Numbered from the stretch's first letter, positions 10,076-23,035 are shown. The stretch is 64,000 bases of DNA from Beta vulgaris subsp. vulgaris (GCF_026745355.1 NC_079202.1:47267873-47331872); one strand, 5' to 3'. Notes: generated from the letters alone by a model not told the origin. Translations and numbers: made by a program.

Positions 10076-12063
10076 GTGTGAATATATTGTAAGAAATCAG
10101 TGAAAATAGAAACAACTTCAGATTTATATTTCATAAGATGAATCCAAGTACATCGAGTGTAATCATCAACAATGGTAAGAAAGAAATGGCATCCATCATG
10201 TGTAGCAGTATGATAGGGACCCCATACATCTAAGTGTAAAAGCTGAAAAGGTTTAACACTCTTTATTTCACTATGATGAAAAGAAAGCCTAGGTTGTTTT
10301 GCAAGAGGACATACTTGACAAATACAACTCTTAACACAAGAAGAAACATCTAAATGAGGCAAAAGATGTTTGAATTGGCTAAATGGTAAATGGCCTAATC
10401 TTAAGTGCCAAAGTTTAGCATTATGAATTGCTGTAGAAGTGTGATTGTGATGTGAAGCACATGACACAGCAGATGGAGAAGAAGTGGCTTGTTGAACTGT
10501 AAGAGAAGTGTCTTGGTCAAAGCAATAAAGGCCATTGAAGAGTTTACCAAGAACCTGTTGCTTTTTCAGTGAAGGGTCCTGAAGATAACATGTATTGTTA
10601 GAAAAAATGACATAGGAATTGAGATCATGACATAATTTGGTAATGGAAATGAGATTGAAATGAAATTTAGGAACATAAAGAACATCATGTAAAACAAGAC
10701 TAGGAGATAATCTAATTGTTCCTTTGTGAGTGACAGTAAGATTAGTGCCATCAGGAATTGTGATTTGATTAGTAGTATTTGTTAATAAGATTGTAGATTC
10801 AAATTTACTGATATCATAACATATATGATCTGTTGCACCACTGTCAAGAATCCATTTCGACTTAAGATTGGAAAATAGACAGAATTTACCTGCCAAAAGA
10901 GCAGATGATTGTGTAGGATCATTATCAGAGGTATTCTTGTGCAAGAGAAGCATAAGTTGGTTGTATTGTTCAGTAGTCAAGTGATGTGAAGGAAAATCTT
11001 GCTGATATTCACCTTGATTAAGGTCAGCACTGTCATCAGATTGAGCAGCAGCAGCCATCACTCTTTTGCCTTTGTTAAATTGTGATCCATCTTTATATCC
11101 AGGTGGATATCCATGAATTTTCCAGCATCTCTCAACAGTGTGACCTGGTATCTTACAATGATCACAAAAATAAGATGATGATCTTCTCATTTTATCATTG
11201 TTATTAGAAAATTGAGTGTGTCTAGGAAGAGTTTGAGAGCTGTAAGGCTTGAATTTGTTGTCTGGATTGAACTTGTGATCTGTATAATCCTGGAACCTTC
11301 TTTTATTAGCCACAAAAGCTAATGTAGGTTCATCTGAGGATTGAGAATGCTGCAATGCTGCCTTATGTTTCTCTTCTTGCATGAGTAACCTATATGCATA
11401 GGAGACTTTAGGTAGTGGCTGTTGCATAAGTATGTTTCCTCTGACTATAGTATAGTCATTGTTAAGTTTCATCAAGAACTGAACTAATCTGACCTCTTCT
11501 TGAGCCTGAACTAATCTTCTTGTGACATCACAGGTACAATTAGTACATGTACAGACAGGTAGAGGATTCAAAGCATCCAATTCATCCCATAGCATTTTAA
11601 TCTTTGTAAAAAATTCAGCAATGCTATCCTCACCTTGTTCTAAGCTACTTATCTCTTGTTGAATAGAAAATAGTTGAGTTCCTGATGCTTGACCAAAACT
11701 CTCTTCAAGATTTAACCAAATTTCTCTTGCTGTATCAAAATATAACACACTTCGTGCTATAGTGACATCTAATACTTTCAAGATCCATGAGATCAACATA
11801 CTATTACATCTAATCCAAGCTTTGTATGTAGATGATCCAATGTCAAGTTTATTCAATGTACCAGTGATGAAAGGAAGTTTGTTTTTAGCAGATAGACTGA
11901 TTAACATGGACCTTTTCCAGTCATTATAACCAGAACCATTAAATCTGTCAGAAACTAACTGCATTCCAGTACTATCAGAAGGATGAATATAGAAAGGTGA
12001 TGTAGGATCTAAAGAAGGATCAATTGTAGTGTTTGGAGTATTTGTGGTAGTGTTTTCAGGCAT
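10039..12063 (-). pseudogene. Copia-2 gag-protease-integrase ORF, truncated in integrase
   Basis: A 674-codon open frame. Residues 1-100 are the Copia gag N-terminus (TSPFYIHPSDSTGMQL, FNGSGYNDWKRSMLISL). The UBN2-like middle of gag runs to about 260. A CCHC knuckle YFCDHCKIPGHTVERC is near residues 305-320. The protease active site WILDSGATDHICYD is near 405-420. GAG-pre-integrase with LWHLRLGHLPFSQF is near 555-570, followed by CQVCPLAKQPRLSFHHS and the integrase core start HLDVWGPYHTATHDG. The frame then runs through the deletion junction near 10075-10085 into out-of-frame RT codons and stops. The second Asp and the Glu of the integrase active site are absent. The start at 12063 fits the gag family and lies about 260 bp after the primer site. 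Confidence 0.92.
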
Positions 12064-12325
12064 TTTGAAATGAAACTTTTATAATCTCAGACAAGGGATA
12101 TGAATCTAATCAATTACATACAAATTTTCTACCAAGAATTCTGATATCACAGAACAGAATTTCAGAAATGATGAATGAAATCAAAGAATAAGAACAGAAT
12201 TTCTTTCAAATTTCTTTAATCTGATCAACGATTTCTTCAGATTAATGCAAGAAGAGAATGTAAAGATACCTCAATGATTTTGATGAACAATGCGGAAGTT
12301 TTGTGAGCAAAAAATGAGCTGCAAA

Positions 12326-12337
12326 GCTCTAATACCA
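12326..12337 (-). promoter_or_regulatory. Copia-2 primer binding site
   Basis: The minus strand reads TGGTATTAGAGC, one base from the canonical TGGTATCAGAGC, directly next to the LTR end. Confidence 0.9.
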
Positions 12338-12649
12338 TGTTAGAAGTGCAGATCACTCATGATTATGTAAAACAAACTACTGAACTTAATCCATAGAATA
12401 TAGAGAAAGAAAGAAGAAGAGAGAGAATTTTATTATTGAATTGAATGAATCAATACAGCAGCTATATAGCTTGGTATTTATAGACAACATATCTAGGGAG
12501 AGTATTCTAGAAATGATGACATCAATCTAGTTGGCAGTGTATAACAAACTAACTAATAGTTAGTTACAGGAGCTATAATCTGCTGTGATGCAAGAGTGCT
12601 GATCCAGTGTGATGCAGCCTATGTATTAGCTGTAGGTATATCTCCAACA
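12338..12649 (-). repeat. Copia-2 5' LTR
   Basis: 312 bp, ending AACA and followed by the target duplication CATTC. A TATA-like TATTTATAG occurs at about 12474-12482. Confidence 0.95.
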
Positions 12650-13016
12650 CATTCCCATCACTCTAGATTATGAAGGCAGTCAGTATAACAATTGGGCTAC
12701 TTTATTCAAGCTTCATTGTCGCGCCAATTTGGTTATTGATCACATTATCCCCTCGACCGCCGCCGTAAACTCCTCTCCTACCACTGATCCAGAGCAAGTT
12801 GCTTCAACAAGCTTTATGGGATCGCCTCGATGACATTGTCCGTCAATGGATTTATGGTAACGATATCCAGTGACCTTCATAACACCATTATTGCCCCTGA
12901 TGACACCGCTGCCGATGCGTAGAACCGTTTGGTCCGCTTGTTTCACGACAACAAATCAGCTTGGGCTCTTAACCTTGACACCAAATTCACCAATACTCAT
13001 CTGCGTGATTTCTCTA
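12650..13016 (+). pseudogene. Copia-3 gag, part 2
   Basis: Continues the gag that began at 8413. Recognisable pieces are YEGSQYNNWATLFKLHCRAN, LWDRLDDIVRQWIYG, ADAWNRLVRLFHDNKSA and TKFTNTHLRDFS. This is the UBN2-type gag central domain. It has at least one indel (around 12790) and a stop in place of Trp in 'ADAWNRL' (TAG at about 12919). It ends at CTCTA (13012-13016), the duplicated target site of the SIRE-like insertion. Confidence 0.8.
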
Positions 13017-15133
13017 TGTTGAGTCATGTAGTATTTTGATGATTGTAAACAAATGATGATTATCTAACTAACATGTGTGTTTGAGATGTGCATATTACAT
13101 TAACATGAAACAAGTCATCAAAGGTTGAATATATCACATCATGAAGGTTTCCACAAGTGAAGTTCCTAAAAGAGTTCCTATAAGGAACACAATAGAGCGG
13201 TTCCTAGGTACATCCTATGAGGAACATTGAATATGAAGTTCTGGAGCAGTTCCTGAGTGGGAGCAGCAATATAACGTTTCAGAGTTGAAACAAGAAGTTC
13301 CTGAGCAGGAACTATGAGTGCGAAGTTTCTTAAAGGAACTAGCACACTGAAGTTCCAAAGGTGGAGCTATCAACATGCGGTTCTTGAGTTGGAGCAGCAT
13401 GGAGCATGAAGGCAGAAAATATGAGTTTATTTTCTAGGATTCATGTAAGTATATGGAAACATGAAAGGTAAGGAACAAGGTCTAAAGGAACTCGTAAGGT
13501 CAAAGGAACTCGTGGAACTTAGAGTCAAAAGTATTTAAGAGTCAATAAATCTGATGCATATTATTATCTTAATCTATAAGAATTTATTTAGAGTTTATTT
13601 CTTAATAAATCTCTACGTGGTTAATATTTATAAATAATGTGCATTAGTTGTTTTAGATAAGTTTTAGTTTTAAAATAAAAGATAAGTTTTAGTTTTAAAA
13701 TAAAAGATAAGTTTATTTAAAAGATAAGTTTAGTTAAATAAAAGATAAGTTTTAATAAATCGGTTTCTTTGGAATATGATTTTAATTAATTTAATTTTAT
13801 CTTTTCAGTTTTTGGAAAATAAAAAGCCTAGATTTATAATACGTATAATGAGTATTGAAATTGTCTGTCTGTTCCTCTCTAAAGGAACAGACGTGGTAGT
13901 CTACTAATCTAAGTTAAAGGAACTAACTATTAAAAGGAACTAGACTTAGGATGGAGCATTACAACGGTAAGTTATGTCAGTTGAGTAAAATATGCCTAGA
14001 TTATAGGAACCGTTTTATTTAAGGAAAAATCTGATTTTATGGAAAATCTTTTTAAGGAAAAGATTTTATTTTTCAAAAGATAATAAAAATATTATTCGGT
14101 TTTTACGGAAGAAATTTAAAGATAATATTTTATTAAAATATTTAATTTCAGATTTAATAATTAAATGTTTTTAATTAAATCAGATTTTCAAATTAATGCT
14201 AAAGTGGTTGCTAAAATTAGGAGCAGTAACTTAATTCTCTCCCACGTTTAACAGTGATCATGGAGATCATGGGATGTTTAAGGAACGTGTTCCTTAGGAA
14301 GGAACATCATGGGATAATGGTTTAACCACTAACACATGATTCTCCACGTTCATTCTAAAAGACTGCTATAAATATACAAGTTCAATTGAGTTTCAAATTG
14401 TCTGACTGTGATTCATAGGTCTGACTGTGTCTTTCCATAGTGTTAGACTTATGTCATTCCATAAGTTTGGCTTAAGGAATAGCGTTACAAAAGAATTATT
14501 TTTTTATTCCTTGTTTGAGTCAGTTCCTTTGAGTTTCAAGTTCCTACGAGTGCCATGTTCCTTTACAGTTATTCAGTTTCTATATACTAGAGTTAAACCA
14601 AATTATCAAGCGTCTGTATTTGAGTTTGGGGTTAAAGGGTTTGAGTGAACTCTTGTAATGGGAACTTGGTAAAGGGTTTGAGTGAATTCTTGTATCAAGT
14701 TCGAGTTAGGAACTTGAGTAAGTTCGAGTTAGGAACTTGAGTAAGTTCTTATTGTGTATGCGTAGACTTAGGGTGAAGTCTATCTAGGGGTGAAGGGTTT
14801 GAGTAAACCTTTTGTAAAGAGTTGTGGGAACTCTTGAAAGACTTAGAGTTAAGTCTAGAGTATAGAGTGGAGATTGTGAGAGAGTTGGAGTTCCGAGTGG
14901 AACTTGAGTATGTAATAGGTTGAATCATAGGAGATTTCCTATTATAGTGAAGAGTTTAAATCCTGAGTAGGTCGTGGTTTTTCTTCTTGTATTGAGACAA
15001 GAAGTTTCCACGTAAAAATCTCTCTTGCACTTTCAGTTCCTTATTGCTTATGTTTTAAATTCCGCATTATTTGGGCAATAAGTTCCACACTACAATTCAC
15101 CCCCCCTCTTGTAGTGTTCCTAGTGAAATAACA
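13017..15133 (+). repeat. SIRE-like 5' LTR
   Basis: 2117 bp, TGTTGAGTCATG...GTGAAATAACA. It contains many GGAAC/GTTCC words and a local tandem repeat of AGATAAGTTTTAGTTTTAAA at about 13655-13760 that differs in copy number from LTR 2. A TATA-like CTATAAATATAC is at about 14368. Confidence 0.93.
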
Positions 15134-15135
15134 AT

Positions 15136-15148
15136 TGGTATCAGAGCC
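15136..15148 (+). promoter_or_regulatory. SIRE-like primer binding site
   Basis: TGGTATCAGAGCC, two bases after the LTR end; a perfect match to the initiator tRNA-Met primer site used by plant Copia elements. Confidence 0.92.
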
Positions 15149-18100
15149 GGAACTCATTGATAAGCAGGAAACCCTGCTGAGTTAAGTTCCTGCAAGAAGA
15201 AAGAACACGTACGAGAAAGGAACTCCACCCGATGTCATTCAAAGGAACAAGTGAAGGCTGACTTTTTATACACAATTAAAAGTCACTCAAGGATTATGAA
15301 CAACCCCTTTGATGTAAGTATCTCTTCCTTGAGATATTCTTTATACGCATATATTACATTGGAACTTGTTCCTTATAGTATTTCTAGTAAGATTGTTTTA
15401 TTTGGCTTTGATGTTTTTATAGAAATTTAGGATAACTTTAACATTGTTTTCTAAAGACAAAATTCAGATTTCCAATTTCTTTAAAATATCAAAGAATCAT
15501 ATACTAGAAATGTTTGAAGGAACAAGTTATATGGAACAATGCATATTTGTGTCTCTGGAACTTGGTTTCTCATCTTAAGGAAAATCCATTATTTTTGGCA
15601 TGTTATATCCGCTCATATTATTATTCATTTGCCAAATGATAGTTTATTATGCATCATGAATATTTAAAATATTTTTTATTTCAGTATATGATGTTCCTTG
15701 TTAGTAGTGGTAGATATGTGCGTACATCATGAATATGGATATTTTATGTTGCTCCTACTAACAAGAAAGGACCCAACATATATTTGGGTACCAAAAACCA
15801 AGAACTTGCTTATTTTGCAGGTAATGTGAAAGGAACTGACATCTCTTGATGTAGAGGTTAGTTGTTTCTAGAAAGTAGTTCTAGACATGAGTTCCTATGA
15901 CTACAAAAGCTAGAAAAAGTATGTAAAAGGTGAAATATATTTCTTAGGAAATTGGGTAATAATCTTTACATACTATATATCTTGGTCATTATTATTATCA
16001 AATTTGATTTTTGATATCTCTTATAAATACATGATTGAAGAAGGTAGAAAGATTGGTTGTTACATATATATGAATTATTTCAATCTAACTTCTTCAAGTT
16101 TTTTGCAAGTAAAATTATATCTTGTAGGTTTGTCTACGGATATAATTAATATTGGTAAAGGAACTTATGATGTAATAAGAGAATGATCTCAGTTCCCTGA
16201 AAGGAACAGACTTATTGGCACAATAAAAGATCAAAGAACTCTAATATATCATCAGAGATAGTAATTAAGCATGAATCAACAGTTAATTATATCATCTAAT
16301 TAATAGAAGTTTAAGGCTAAATTTAGGAAGGTTTTAACAAAAAAGATTTTGACTAAGTTAAATCATTTTAAAGATTTTTTTTGGTTATGGAAAGATTTTA
16401 ATAAAAAAAAATTAAATCTTTTATATTTAAAGAAAAACCTTCTTGATATTATTAAAAAGAATTGAAATTAAACTCTTATTTAGATAAGAAAGATAATAAG
16501 ATCATGCTTAACAATTTCCTAGAATTTAGGAAGATGAGATACTGGATATAACACGTTCAATTGAACGTATACAAGTGGTGCATGATGTGCTTGTTCCTCA
16601 AGGAAAGGAACAACGTGTAAATCCATGATCCTATGACCTAATCTCATGATTAATCTAAATAACTATTATATAGGATCTAAATTAATGAAGTTCTAAGTAT
16701 ACCTTGACTAAGTGATTAAGTGAGTTAAGTAATTAAAGTCTTAGTGCTTTTATTCTCTTATAATAGCAAATTGTTCCTATTGCCTACTTATTCTATTTCC
16801 ACCAAATTAAATGCATAAAATCAGCTTCTCAAATCAAGAAACATTGACTATTGATTTGAAGGAGCGATGGTAAACTAATTTAGTGGAACTATTAAATGGT
16901 AAGAATAATTCAAAATTTGGAACAGTTTCAATTCTTTTGAAACGATTTCGTTCAAAGGAACAAAGCAGAAGTTCCTTTACATATGAGACTATTTTTTTAA
17001 GGAACTTTATTTCATTATATGCTTTAACTATATTATCTCGTTTGACTAACCTACTAATATTAAAATGCACAAAGTATTCCTTTTGGGTTCGCTTTACGGA
17101 TTATATTTCTTAGTTTTGACACCCAAAATGAAGGAACAAACAATATTTAGTGAGGGGAACAACTCGTAAGATATAGCTTGACAATGAGTGTTCAAAGCAT
17201 ATGATGATAGACAAATCAACATTACTCTCGCTATATGCTTATGATGAAGGAACTGTAGCTTCAGAAACCAACGTAAAATGGTAAGACTGTTTAATAATCA
17301 AATGTTGGTAAGTTAAGTTCTTGTTTCATTGTATACATATTTATTGTCGAGTTAATGAAGCACTTTATGTTTACAGTTTTTAAAGTTCACTAACTCTGGT
17401 TGTCTTGCAATTAAATTGTGTCTTCAATAAAAGCTAGAAATGTCACACTTGAAGGGAATCAAGTAGGGAACACATACTTTGTGGATCTCAATTTGGTTCC
17501 TAACAACATGACATGACTAGTCATTATTGAGGATGATCTACTTATATCTATCAAAATAATAACATTATAACTTCATCATGGTTGACAAATTTATACCAAG
17601 GAACTTGATTATAGGTATATCTTATATCTAGAGGTATACGTTTGTATATTGTGTCCATGAAGATAGTATGTGATCTTATCTTCTTTCAAAATTTAGTGTG
17701 CATCACAAATTTTTCAAACCTTTTCACATGAATTTGCGTGGCATTTTAAGTGTTTAGATTAGAATTTTGAAGGAGATTTTTCTTGTTTATAGTTATTTAA
17801 GGAACACTTGATTCTTTCCTTTGATCACAGAGTAAGTATTCCACATAATGTGAAATCATTGCTAAGAAGATTAAAAGTATAAGTGTTCATAAATTATTAT
17901 ATTCAAAATCTAACCATGGAACCAAGTTCCAAACAAGTTTGATGATGTATGCAGGAAGAAGGAACAAGTTAGAAATATCAATCGATGTCACTTGCTAAAT
18001 CATCAACAAAGGATGATTATAAATTGATCAACAAGACATCCTATGACATCTTCAAAGGAGAAAACATTGGTATTATATTCTTAAGCATTTGATTTAAGTG

Positions 18101-20818
18101 TTTTGGAATTAATAGCAATAAGAATCATCTAAGGAACTTTAAAAATAGAAGCGATGAGGTTAAAGATGAATTTTATGTTAAACTCACAAGTTCCTGTGGA
18201 GCTAGAGTTCTTGATATGAAATATGTCACTCTAAAAAGTAATAGTAGCTAGCTATATGAACGTATGGAGAAGAGCTTAAAAATGAAGATCAAGTTCAAGT
18301 TCACGAAATAAAAGTTCAACTCAATGAATATGTGTAAGCAAAGTTCCTGCCTAATCAGTAGGAACAAACAATTCCAACAATCGAGTTTCTTGATTCTAAC
18401 TGGAACATAAGAAGTATACATATGGCTCATTCACAGAGACATAGGCAAATAAACTCTATACAGGTTAGTTGTTGAGAGAAACAACTAAACAAAGGTATTG
18501 ATTTTGAGGAAACTTTTATTCATATAGTTAGGTCATGAAATAATTGAATATTCTTTTTGTTGCTTACATGGGTTTTAGGTTGTTCTAAATAGATTTTCAA
18601 TGTGTTCAAAATAATTCTTTTTTACTGAAAATATACGAGGAACAACATCAAGTTTCTTCTTGAAAAATGATTTCAAAATTAACAATAATTTTTGTTTTCA
18701 AGAGGAATTGACTTAGTAGTTGTACATCGTAATATGGATAATATGTTTGGTACACTAACTATTTTATGCAAGAGTTTTTCTAACCTTATACGCAAATGAG
18801 TACACGAGCATGATAAGGGAACTCAACTACTCTCTTGGAGCATAATGATATTATGACAAAAACATGTCAAGGAACTTTTGAAGAACGATGAGTATGAGTC
18901 AAGTTGGAATGGAAGTATCCATCAGATGTGAAGACATCAAAATGATGGAACTAACAGTTCGGGAATTCAAAAGTAAGTCATCAAAATCAGTCCAGTACTT
19001 GAGGTAATTCTATATTCATGGTGAAATATGACTTAAGTTATGATGTTCCTATTCACATTAATATATTACATTGTTAAATTTATTAATCTGAATGCATAAA
19101 TTTTAAAAGTCTTGCTTTAAATTATGTGAATATATGTTCTTTATAATTTCACCTATTCATGGACTGTTTAGAGGAACAAGACTTAATGAAGTATGACTTG
19201 AGCATAAACATGTTCTTTTCCAAAAGTTTTGTCGAATTGGGTTCTTACATGTACTAAAATTGAAGTGATTATATACACACTAGAGTAAATATGTTACACT
19301 TAATTTTTGTGTCGTAAAGGCATATTCTCTTGCCTAAGAGTGTTAGAGGTCTCATAATAGAATTGTGGATGCTGGCAAACATGAAAGTCCTAAGTTGCCA
19401 AAGATACAATGAAAGAAACCTTGTTGGAACAAGATGGTAAATTCCCTTAATATATTTCATTTCATTTAACTTTTAGAGGGAACAAACCTATTCTAGCCAA
19501 CTATCAACAGTTCACACCACATTTCTTCAAACACCCTTTGATTAATTAATTTATCATTCCATTCATATCTGTCACTTCAAATATCCTAATTCCCGTGTGC
19601 TCTAAATTAAAATTCATGACTTTTTATGGTTCAATGATACATAAAGAGTGATAAATGGTAAATACATTTTGAGGGGAAGTTAAGGAAGAAGTGAGAAGCA
19701 AGTATTATATGTTTTAACAATTGATGCTCAGAAAGATATATCATTAGATGGAGCTACTCATATAAGTTCCTAATGATGAAGGAATGGTAAAGAACTCAGG
19801 GGGAATAAGGAAGGAATCGATATATATGTTTACTTCTTTGTGGTAGGTAAATGTGACATTCTAGGAAAAGTACAACATCTTGTAATGACACCCTTGTTAA
19901 AAAAAAAAAGAAAAAATTGAAAAAAAAAAAAAAAAAATAAAAACAAGGGTGATCCAATCTTTATTATTTTCTAGAGTCAATATGTCATATATATGGTTGT
20001 GAAGATGCTTACTCATGAATTTGATGAGAAGAGGAACATGAGCGAAAAAAATGAAAGAACTTGACTATAAAGATGAATTTGTTCAAGTTTTTTAACTCAA
20101 TGAGTTCTCAGGTTGATTAGTTAGTAAAGTGAACTTGATAGATATATATATCAAAGGTGTGTGTGGGTTTGACAGAGATTTCAAAAGTGTGAGGTGAAGT
20201 GATTAACTCTAATGATTGTTGAGAACCTCTTATTATAAGTCTAAATCCATAGAGCACACAATATATCTCAAGTTCCTTCTACTAAAATTTCCACAAACTT
20301 CTTTCATATTTCTTTGAGCCGGATATTACAATGTCCTATCTTTAATCCATTCTTGACCTTTCAAAATTGATTTTTGCTTGACTTTTATTTTCTTACTGTC
20401 AAGTTCCTTCAATGGTTCTTTGAAGTTGGGTCTTTGGATTGTGAGTTGGAAATTTGTGTAGCACGTGCATCCTAAGTTTGAAAACTGAGATTCTTGAAGC
20501 TTTTGGGACTAACAAGTGTTTAACCGTGATGGTGGTAAGTGTAGCATATAAAATAATGTGTATATGATTTACCTAAAATAAATGTGCGTAAGATGATCCT
20601 TTTCGATAATGACAAAAGGGGGAAGAATATGTATGATGCTTATGGTCAAATATAGCTAAGTTACTCTAATATTCTATCCTCATGATATGTCTTTGTATGA
20701 TATGTTTATTTATGTTGATATTTCCTTCATATACATGCATGACTTGTTCTATTATGGGGAATTAAAGTACATCGTTTATTGCTTAATTTGTGATAAGCAT
20801 CATTTGTTTGTCATCATC
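15149..20818 (+). pseudogene. SIRE-like internal region with traces of Copia gag-pol
   Basis: No open frame above about 60 codons. Conceptual reading still shows the ghost of pol in the right order: a GAG-pre-integrase trace (GNQVGNTYFVDLN) at about 17453-17500; a possible integrase trace near 18150-18180 (SDE...EFY); RT traces at about 18494-18600 (GIDFEETF, followed by a stop-broken WVLGCSK) and 18721-18780 (a remnant of the catalytic box and LCKSFSN); and REL NYSLG at 18811-18831. The catalytic aspartates are lost. The whole region is rich in AAGGAAC words. A poly-A interrupted stretch is at 19900-19945, and 'gacaaaagggggaag' near 20613 resembles the second polypurine tract seen in SIRE-type elements. 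Confidence 0.65.
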
Positions 20819-20832
20819 AAAAAGGGGGAAAT
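20819..20832 (+). promoter_or_regulatory. SIRE-like polypurine tract
   Basis: AAAAAGGGGGAAAT directly before the TG of LTR 2. Confidence 0.9.
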
Positions 20833-22356
20833 TGTTGAGTCATGTAGTATTTTGATGATTGTAAACAAATGATGATATTATCTAACTAACATGTGTGTTT
20901 GAGATGTGCATATTACATTAACATGAAACAAGTCATCAAAGGTTGAATATATCATCATGAAGGTCTTCCCACAAGTGAAGTTCCTAAAAGAGTTCCTATA
21001 AGGAACACAATAGAGCGGTTCCTAGGTACATCCTATGAGGAACATTGAATATGAAGTTCTGGAGCAGTTCCTGAGTGGGAGCAGCAATATAACGTTTCAG
21101 AGTTGAAACAAGAAGTTCCTGAGCAGGAACTATGAGTGCGAAGTTTCTTAAAGGAACTAGCACACTGAAGTTCCAAAGGTGGAGCTATCAACATGCGGTT
21201 CTTGAGTTGGAGCAGCATGGAGCATGAAGGCAGAAAATATGAGTTTATTTTCTAGGATTCATGTAAGTATATGGAAACATGAAAGGTAAAGGAACAAAGT
21301 CTAAAGGAACTCGTAAGGTCAAAGGAACTCGTGGAACTTAGAGTCAAAAGTATTTAAGAGTCAATAAATCTGATGCATATTATTATCTTAATCTATAAGA
21401 ATTTATTTAGAGTTTATTTCTTAATAAATCTCTACGTGGTTAAGTATTTATAAATAATGTGCATTAGTTGTTTTAAGATAAGTTTTAGTTTTAAAATAAA
21501 AGATAAGTTTTAGTTTTAAAATAAAAGATAAGTTTTAGTTTTAAAAGATAAGTTTTAGTTTTGAAATAAAAGATAAGTTTTTAATAATATCGGTTTCTTT
21601 GGAAATATGATTTTAATTAATTTAATTTTATCTTTTCAGTTTTTGGAAAATAAAAAGCCTAGATTTATAATACGTATAATGAGTATTGAAATTGTCTGTC
21701 TGTTCCTCTCTTAAGGAACAGACGTGGTAGTCTACTAATCTAAGTTAAAGGAACTAACTATTAAAAGGAACTAGACTAAGGATGGAGCATTACAACGGTA
21801 AGTTATGTCAGTTGAGTAAAATATGCCTAGATTATAGGAAACCGTTTTATTTAAGGAAAAATCTGATTTTATGGAAAATCTTTTTAAGGAAAAGATTTTA
21901 TTTTTCAAAAGATAATAAAAATATTACTCGGTTTTTACGGAAGAAATTTAAAGATAATAATTTTATTAAAATAATTTAATTTCAGATTTAATAATTAAAA
22001 TGTTTTTAATTAAATCAGATTTTCAAATTAATGCTCAAAGTGGTTGCTAAAATTTAGGAAGCAGTAACTTAATTCTCTCCCGACGTTTAACAGTGATCAT
22101 GGAGATCATGGGATGTGTTAAGGAACGTGTTCCTTAAGGGAAGGAACATCATGGGATAATGGTTTAACCACTAACACATGATTCATCCCACGTTCATTCT
22201 AAAAGACTGCTATAAATATACAAGTTCAATTGAGTTTCTAATTGTCTGACTGGTGTCATTCCATAGGGTCTGACTAGTGTCTTTCCATAGTGTTAGACTT
22301 ATGTCATTCCATAAGTTTGGCTTAAGGAATAGCGTTACAAAAGAATTATATTTTAT
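20833..22356 (+). repeat. SIRE-like 3' LTR, left part
   Basis: Nearly identical to LTR 1 up to position 22356, where the CACTA element begins. The last three bases TAT are duplicated on the far side (29837-29839). The tandem AGATAAGTTTTAGTTTTAAA block is longer here (about 21475-21580) than in LTR 1. Confidence 0.93.
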
Positions 22357-22374
22357 CACAACAAGAATGTTAGG

Positions 22375-22760
22375 GTTTAGCGTCCGCCAAAATCGGACGG
22401 TAAAAATGCGGAGGCGGACGCTAAACAGATTAGCGTCCGACAACGGACGCTAAATAGCTGATGCAAAACACCTGGTCGCTAATGGCTAATTTAGCGTCCG
22501 GTGGACGGACGCTAAAAATATAGCGACCGCTTTGCAACATTTAACGTCCGATTTGGTGTCAGACGCCAACTAGCGTCCGTCTGAGGCTGCGGACGCAAAT
22601 TACCGTCCGTTTTAAGCGGCGGACGCTAGTCAGCGTCGGCTAAAGCGGACGGTAATTTGCGTCCGCAGCCACAGACGGACGCTAGTTGGCGTCTGACAGT
22701 CGGACGCTAGATTTCCAGACGGCGCTAATTCCTCGCCCTTTTCTGTAGGTCCAATGACTT
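22375..22760. repeat. CACTA left subterminal repeats
   Basis: About twenty copies of GCGTCCG or its inverse CGGACGC in under 400 bp, in both orientations. In CACTA elements such arrays bind the element-coded TNPA protein. They include the large palindrome listed separately. Confidence 0.85.
22557..22698. repeat. 142-bp near-perfect palindrome in CACTA subterminal region
   Basis: Arms 22557-22609 and 22646-22698 are inverted copies of 53 bp with one mismatch. The 36-bp centre (22610-22645) can pair further (GGCGGACGCT with AGCGTCGGC), leaving a loop of about 4 bases. The arms are built of GCGTCCG units. Confidence 0.9.
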
Positions 22761-23035
22761 TTAGCGGACGTTAATCTCCAAATGGCGGACGCTAATTCCT
22801 TTTTTTTTTTTTTAAATAATTGTAATTTAATAGTTTTTAACCTGTTTCGTTTTCCAATCAAATATATACTCAAGCTGTCCGCTAATGCGCCAAATTCTGC
22901 ACTAATGACCTGTTTGCATTAAATATAAACTTCATAAATACACTAATATAAATTCATACATAAAAATAAGTTAACGGTTTTAACTAAATTATATGTTTTC
23001 ACGTTCCGAAATATAAACAAGATAGTGCAAGCTAA

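Larger units (their letters stand above)
8474..12649 (-). mobile_element. Copia-2: young, internally deleted Ty1/Copia element
   Basis: A complete insertion of 4176 bp on the minus strand. The LTRs are 8474-8785 and 12338-12649, each 312 bp, starting TGTTAGAAGTG and ending TCTCCAACA as read on the plus strand. A perfect 5-bp duplication CATTC flanks it (8469-8473 and 12650-12654). Comparing the LTRs by eye I see two substitutions and no indel, so insertion is recent. The internal part has gag, protease, half of integrase, then most of RT and RNase H. A deletion removed the rest of integrase and the start of RT, so it can only move with enzymes supplied by a relative. Confidence 0.96.

Noticed and set aside
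13215..13400. 61-codon antisense frame present identically at 21033-21218
   Set aside because: It is the same place in the two LTRs, so the duplication does not show selection for a protein.
14427..14648. Open frame repeated at 29500-29982
   Set aside because: This is LTR sequence present in both copies; the longer version runs into CACTA subterminal repeats.
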